Assembly: GCA_963650915.1 (NCBI GenBank) | Contig: CAVJMJ010000008.1 | Coordinates: forward strand, 1 to 64,000 | Reading direction: 5' to 3' | DNA from: UBA4636 sp963650915 | GTDB lineage: Bacteria > Bacillota > Clostridia > Christensenellales > Borkfalkiaceae | DNA length: 64,000 nt | In this document: one piece after another, positions 62,101 through 64,000 of the stretch | How the letters are laid out: every line of letters starts with the position of its first letter | Numbering within the stretch: position 1 is the stretch's first letter | Position numbers and translations under genes: made by a program | The notes under the pieces: model-generated | Database searches by the model: none | Told to the model about the DNA's origin: nothing | The model's input: the letters and a program-made list of their open reading frames with translations, nothing else

Positions 62101-64000
62101 CGACTACTTCTTCGAGTGCGGTTAAATTTGCAAACGCATACGAGTTAATGGTCGTAACGCCTTCGGGGATAACTACCTTGGTTATGGTGTCGTCACCGAT
62201 GTAGTGTTGCTTGATAAGGTAAGGATCTTCGTCGCTTATTTCGTCGTTTTCGTCCTTATCGACGTATTCGTAACCGGAGAACGCATAATCGTAAATGGTC
62301 GTGATACCTCTGTTGTCGGGAATGACGACTTCTCCGCCTAAACCTCTGTAATTGTTGAGGTAAATGGAGTTTATGGTGAAAGGATCTTTAACGGTTACCG
62401 AAATACTCTTGTAAGATTCACGGGTTTCTTTAGTGCCGTTATCGTAATAAACGGTTACGGATACGTTTGCGCTACCCTTCTTTTGAGCGACTATCGTTCC
62501 GTCTTCGGAAACGGTGACTTTGTCGTTACCCGCTTTGAATTCTACGCGAGTGCTCCCGGGGAAGTAAGAGTCGAGATTATATTTTATGGTTACGCTTTCG
62601 GACGGGAACATACTCAAAGTATAATTGTCTTTTTCAAAAACGTAATCGTATCCCGCTTTACCTATTTCCCTATCGTCGCTTACTACGCCGTAATAAGACT
62701 TATTGGTGGTGTAGCCGGTAATTTCAAACTTGTTGATTTTACTGTCACGCGAATGATCTACGTAACCTTCGTCGGTTTCGCTTAAAACTTTAACGCTTAA
62801 CGTTGCTTTGACCTGGTTGCCGTCGGCGTCTTTACCGATTGCCGTAACGACCGCGTCACCGCTTTGTTTTGCGATTACGGTGTGGTTAACTACGTCGCAA
62901 ACGTTATCGTCGGAACTTTCGTAGTCTAAAACTTCAACCCAACTCGTAGAGGGGTATGCGTTTATCAAAGTCGAAAGGTCTTTGTTCTCGCCCGGGCTTA
63001 AAGTAAGACTGTCTTCCTCGAAGTATATCGATTTGATTTCGTCGGGAAGTTGAAGTTCGTACGTTGCGCTGTTCATTGCGTAGTCGTAACAGGTTACGAC
63101 GAAAGAGTTGCTGTTGTCGATTACTTCGCTCGTTCCGTCTGCATAATATTTTATACCGGCGGATTTTTTAATGTCGGAAATATAATCGGTAAGTTCGACG
63201 GTTACGAGGGAGGTCGAGTTGTAACTCGAATATATAGGCGTTACGTATTTACCGAAGGAGTTCATCGAGAAGGTGTACTGCGAACCTTCGGGTGCGCGGA
63301 CTATCTGACCTACCGACATACCCATTGCGTAATGGTTGTCGTAAACGTAAATATCCGCATAAAGTCTTGTCTTTTTAGTGGATTTGTCGTACTCGGTACG
63401 GTATACGACGTCTTCGACGGCAGGTGCTTCGAAGTCGATATACATAGGGAATTCAAATACGTTTCTTACGTTGTTTTGGTCTTCCTTTTCACCATAATCG
63501 ATGTAAGCGACCGCTCTGACGGTATACTTCGTGTTGTTCTTTAAATTGTGTTCCAAAACGCTGAAGTCGACGTCAATCGACGAGGCGTATATCGAACCGC
63601 CGTTACTGAAAGATTTCAATTGGTTATATTCGGTGTGTTTGAAAATAACTTCGCCGGTGGAATCTTCTGTAATGGTAATATCGACTTGTTTTGCGTTTCT
63701 AAGAAGCCCCGCATTGATACTGCGGATGGTGTTTATGGTACTGTCGGAACCTCTTTCCTGGTTGGAAAGGGCTATATGATCTTTGCTTGCCGCAATTTGA
63801 ATTGCGTCTTCGTCCTGTACGAACGGATAGGTACCGAGGGTAATGATGTAGTCGCTGTACGTTCCGCCGATAACTCTCGTTGCGTAAGCGTCCGCCATGA
63901 GTTTATCGTTGTCGTCAAGACCTTTGTCGAGTTCGTCTTTATTGGTGTCGTAGTATTCTTCGTCGAAAATAGGCGCTTCCGTCCAATCGCCGTAGAAAGC
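59171..64000 (-). CDS. Giant surface protein, C-terminal part: subtilase-type tail fused to BspA-like LRRs (partial)
   Basis: The frame is open to the window edge, giving 1609 residues without a start. The visible N-terminal part has the FYGDWTEAPIFD motif and a YIDFEAPAVEDVVYR / VYDNHYAMG segment, both of which I know from the Fn3-like region following the protease domain in lactocepin/C5a-peptidase-type S8 proteases. A Big_2-type Ig domain follows, then about 800 residues of BspA-type leucine-rich repeats (IGxYAFxxCxxLxxVxL). A helical AREAYDGLTTEQQSLI module, a TM span (YFVAIMTACGIVVGCAVVLVIL) and a basic tail anchor it. The protease domain itself is outside the window and is inferred. Confidence 0.82.
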   Translation of the reverse strand, partial: AFYGDWTEAPIFDEEYYDTNKDELDKGLDDNDKLMADAYATRVIGGTYSDYIITLGTYPFVQDEDAIQIAASKDHIALSNQERGSDSTINTIRSINAGLLRNAKQVDITITEDSTGEVIFKHTEYNQLKSFSNGGSIYASSIDVDFSVLEHNLKNNTKYTVRAVAYIDYGEKEDQNNVRNVFEFPMYIDFEAPAVEDVVYRTEYDKSTKKTRLYADIYVYDNHYAMGMSVGQIVRAPEGSQYTFSMNSFGKYVTPIYSSYNSTSLVTVELTDYISDIKKSAGIKYYADGTSEVIDNSNSFVVTCYDYAMNSATYELQLPDEIKSIYFEEDSLTLSPGENKDLSTLINAYPSTSWVEVLDYESSDDNVCDVVNHTVIAKQSGDAVVTAIGKDADGNQVKATLSVKVLSETDEGYVDHSRDSKINKFEITGYTTNKSYYGVVSDDREIGKAGYDYVFEKDNYTLSMFPSESVTIKYNLDSYFPGSTRVEFKAGNDKVTVSEDGTIVAQKKGSANVSVTVYYDNGTKETRESYKSISVTVKDPFTINSIYLNNYRGLGGEVVIPDNRGITTIYDYAFSGYEYVDKDENDEISDEDPYLIKQHYIGDDTITKVVIPEGVTTINSYAFANLTALEEVVVPSTLTKIGLGAFYNCTSLKKITSTKPDNANNIKFINQKAFYNCALSEINLDSVVAIGNYTFENCKLNYIELPETSQSLGIGAFYNNDNLTSVQFNASKIKIGSYAFAECDKLESIDINSVVLSSYAFYNSKALKNVTLGKDVAIIGQYAFTGTAVEKFDLDSQNQTLKLTNDGSVIEKTTSDGTELVLVAPNYNGVDRVIETDATSIAVGAFSGNVKVFKVIANNVKTVANYAFAGCTNLRELSLNSATAIGDYAFMGDVNLTVAPNLTNVKTIGKYAFYYTYIKELTIPDNCVVDNYAFALMPKLEKVTVGNGVSLGEGAFYCPMYDYTYENTNSFSYYTSYKYEVKDENGNVIETYDYYRYNPSASSVSVLTSVTVGDDVTIGAASFAGNVNLKNLTLGSNAEIGARAFYNDSALQKVDFSKVKSIGDYAFSGSRMYDYWLYKGTWRYAYERQYVDGEVKLTGYLYASYAPRITTADLSNVESVGEAAFAFNDKLENLTLNENATNVSEYAFAYCTALTTIKLPETVTEIGDYAFLKTGIAGVDLSHVETVGEGAFARTALKKVTLAETSYLSDSSFAYCYYLETVDNLNGATYIGANAFNSTKLTTLNLEKAETIGDYAFANSEVTEVTLGDNVKELGENPFGGCKIKTFGRYEDVVFGGKVIGRELNDNFTVSNSVYVIDGVLYRILPNGMKELVSYPQESEAKTYTVVEGTSRISATAFMGSKLSGVVLPTTLKAIGHKAFYKAENLSSVTFLSLDAPILEEEYDESVLTYTNLPISGSLGTMEGVGIVGYYMWNVTSRYDNFYFGANFSDYVGHVTRSMIMIRPSNGNNYDSFIFGKYFSETALGKPAKTEKTNAAIELIKKIPTSVTLDAEETVKAAREAYDGLTTEQQSLIDSTLVDTLTGAESMIDYLKNQNKKPDTVIVDDDTTPFVQTPYFVAIMTACGIVVGCAVVLVILAIKQKKRNKGNNA

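Overview
This window comes from an anaerobic, spore-forming, Gram-positive bacterium of the class Clostridia (Bacillota). The evidence is a spoIIGA-sigE pair and a spoVB homologue, two [FeFe]-hydrogenase genes, Rex with a bifunctional AdhE, many lipoproteins with N-terminal lipobox signals, a tetrahydrofolate riboswitch in front of a FolT-type ECF component, and dispersed intergenic repeats of a kind I recall from gut Firmicutes genomes. No rRNA, tRNA, CRISPR array, transposase or phage gene was found. Genus cannot be assigned from sequence reading alone.

Layout. 1-500: two copies of an intergenic repeat, then a terminator. 565-13550 (all minus strand): a small membrane protein, a larger membrane protein, a complete CUT1-type ABC importer (ATPase, two permeases, binding protein), a thermonuclease-like lipoprotein and a 1654-residue lipoprotein with Ig-like and OB-like domains. 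Repeats interrupt the run between permease and binding protein. 13551-14374: a gene-poor stretch with a minus-strand promoter, an 8-codon leader ORF and a terminator hairpin. 14375-16565: guanine deaminase and an MgtC-family membrane protein. 16877-27020 (minus): sigE and spoIIGA, class I lysyl-tRNA synthetase, a cytidylate-kinase-like protein, a type II topoisomerase pair, an ArsR-type regulator and a HAD phosphatase. 27165-30063: a LysM-like protein, spoVB (apparent ATT start) and riboswitch-controlled folT. 30385-37508: yhbY, obgE, nth, a DUF3343/cysteine-desulfurase divergent pair, two unknown proteins, an S41 protease and a PucR-type regulator.

37620-46792 is the most coherent block. Rex, AdhE, an APH-fold kinase, two thioredoxin-like [2Fe-2S] proteins, a PAS-containing (group C, sensory) [FeFe] hydrogenase, a SpoIIE/PP2C-type phosphatase and a group B [FeFe] hydrogenase lie head to tail on the minus strand and end in a strong terminator. 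It looks like one redox- and H2-responsive fermentation operon.

47071-49901 holds a tyrosine-phosphatase-like protein and an SGNH-hydrolase lipoprotein. 49964-64000 is a peptide-acquisition region: an oligopeptide ABC importer (OppA, B, C, D, F plus a small membrane protein), an InlB/GLUG-type lipoprotein, and the C-terminal 1609 residues of a very large surface protein. That protein joins a lactocepin-like subtilase C-terminal region to BspA-type leucine-rich repeats and a membrane anchor; its N-terminus lies beyond the window.

Non-coding features that stand out are a roughly 25-nt motif repeated more than ten times, often at or just after stop codons; a 42-bp in-frame tandem repeat of the obgE 3' end; an array of four 18-bp dyads; and several 19-27 bp intergenic tandem repeats.
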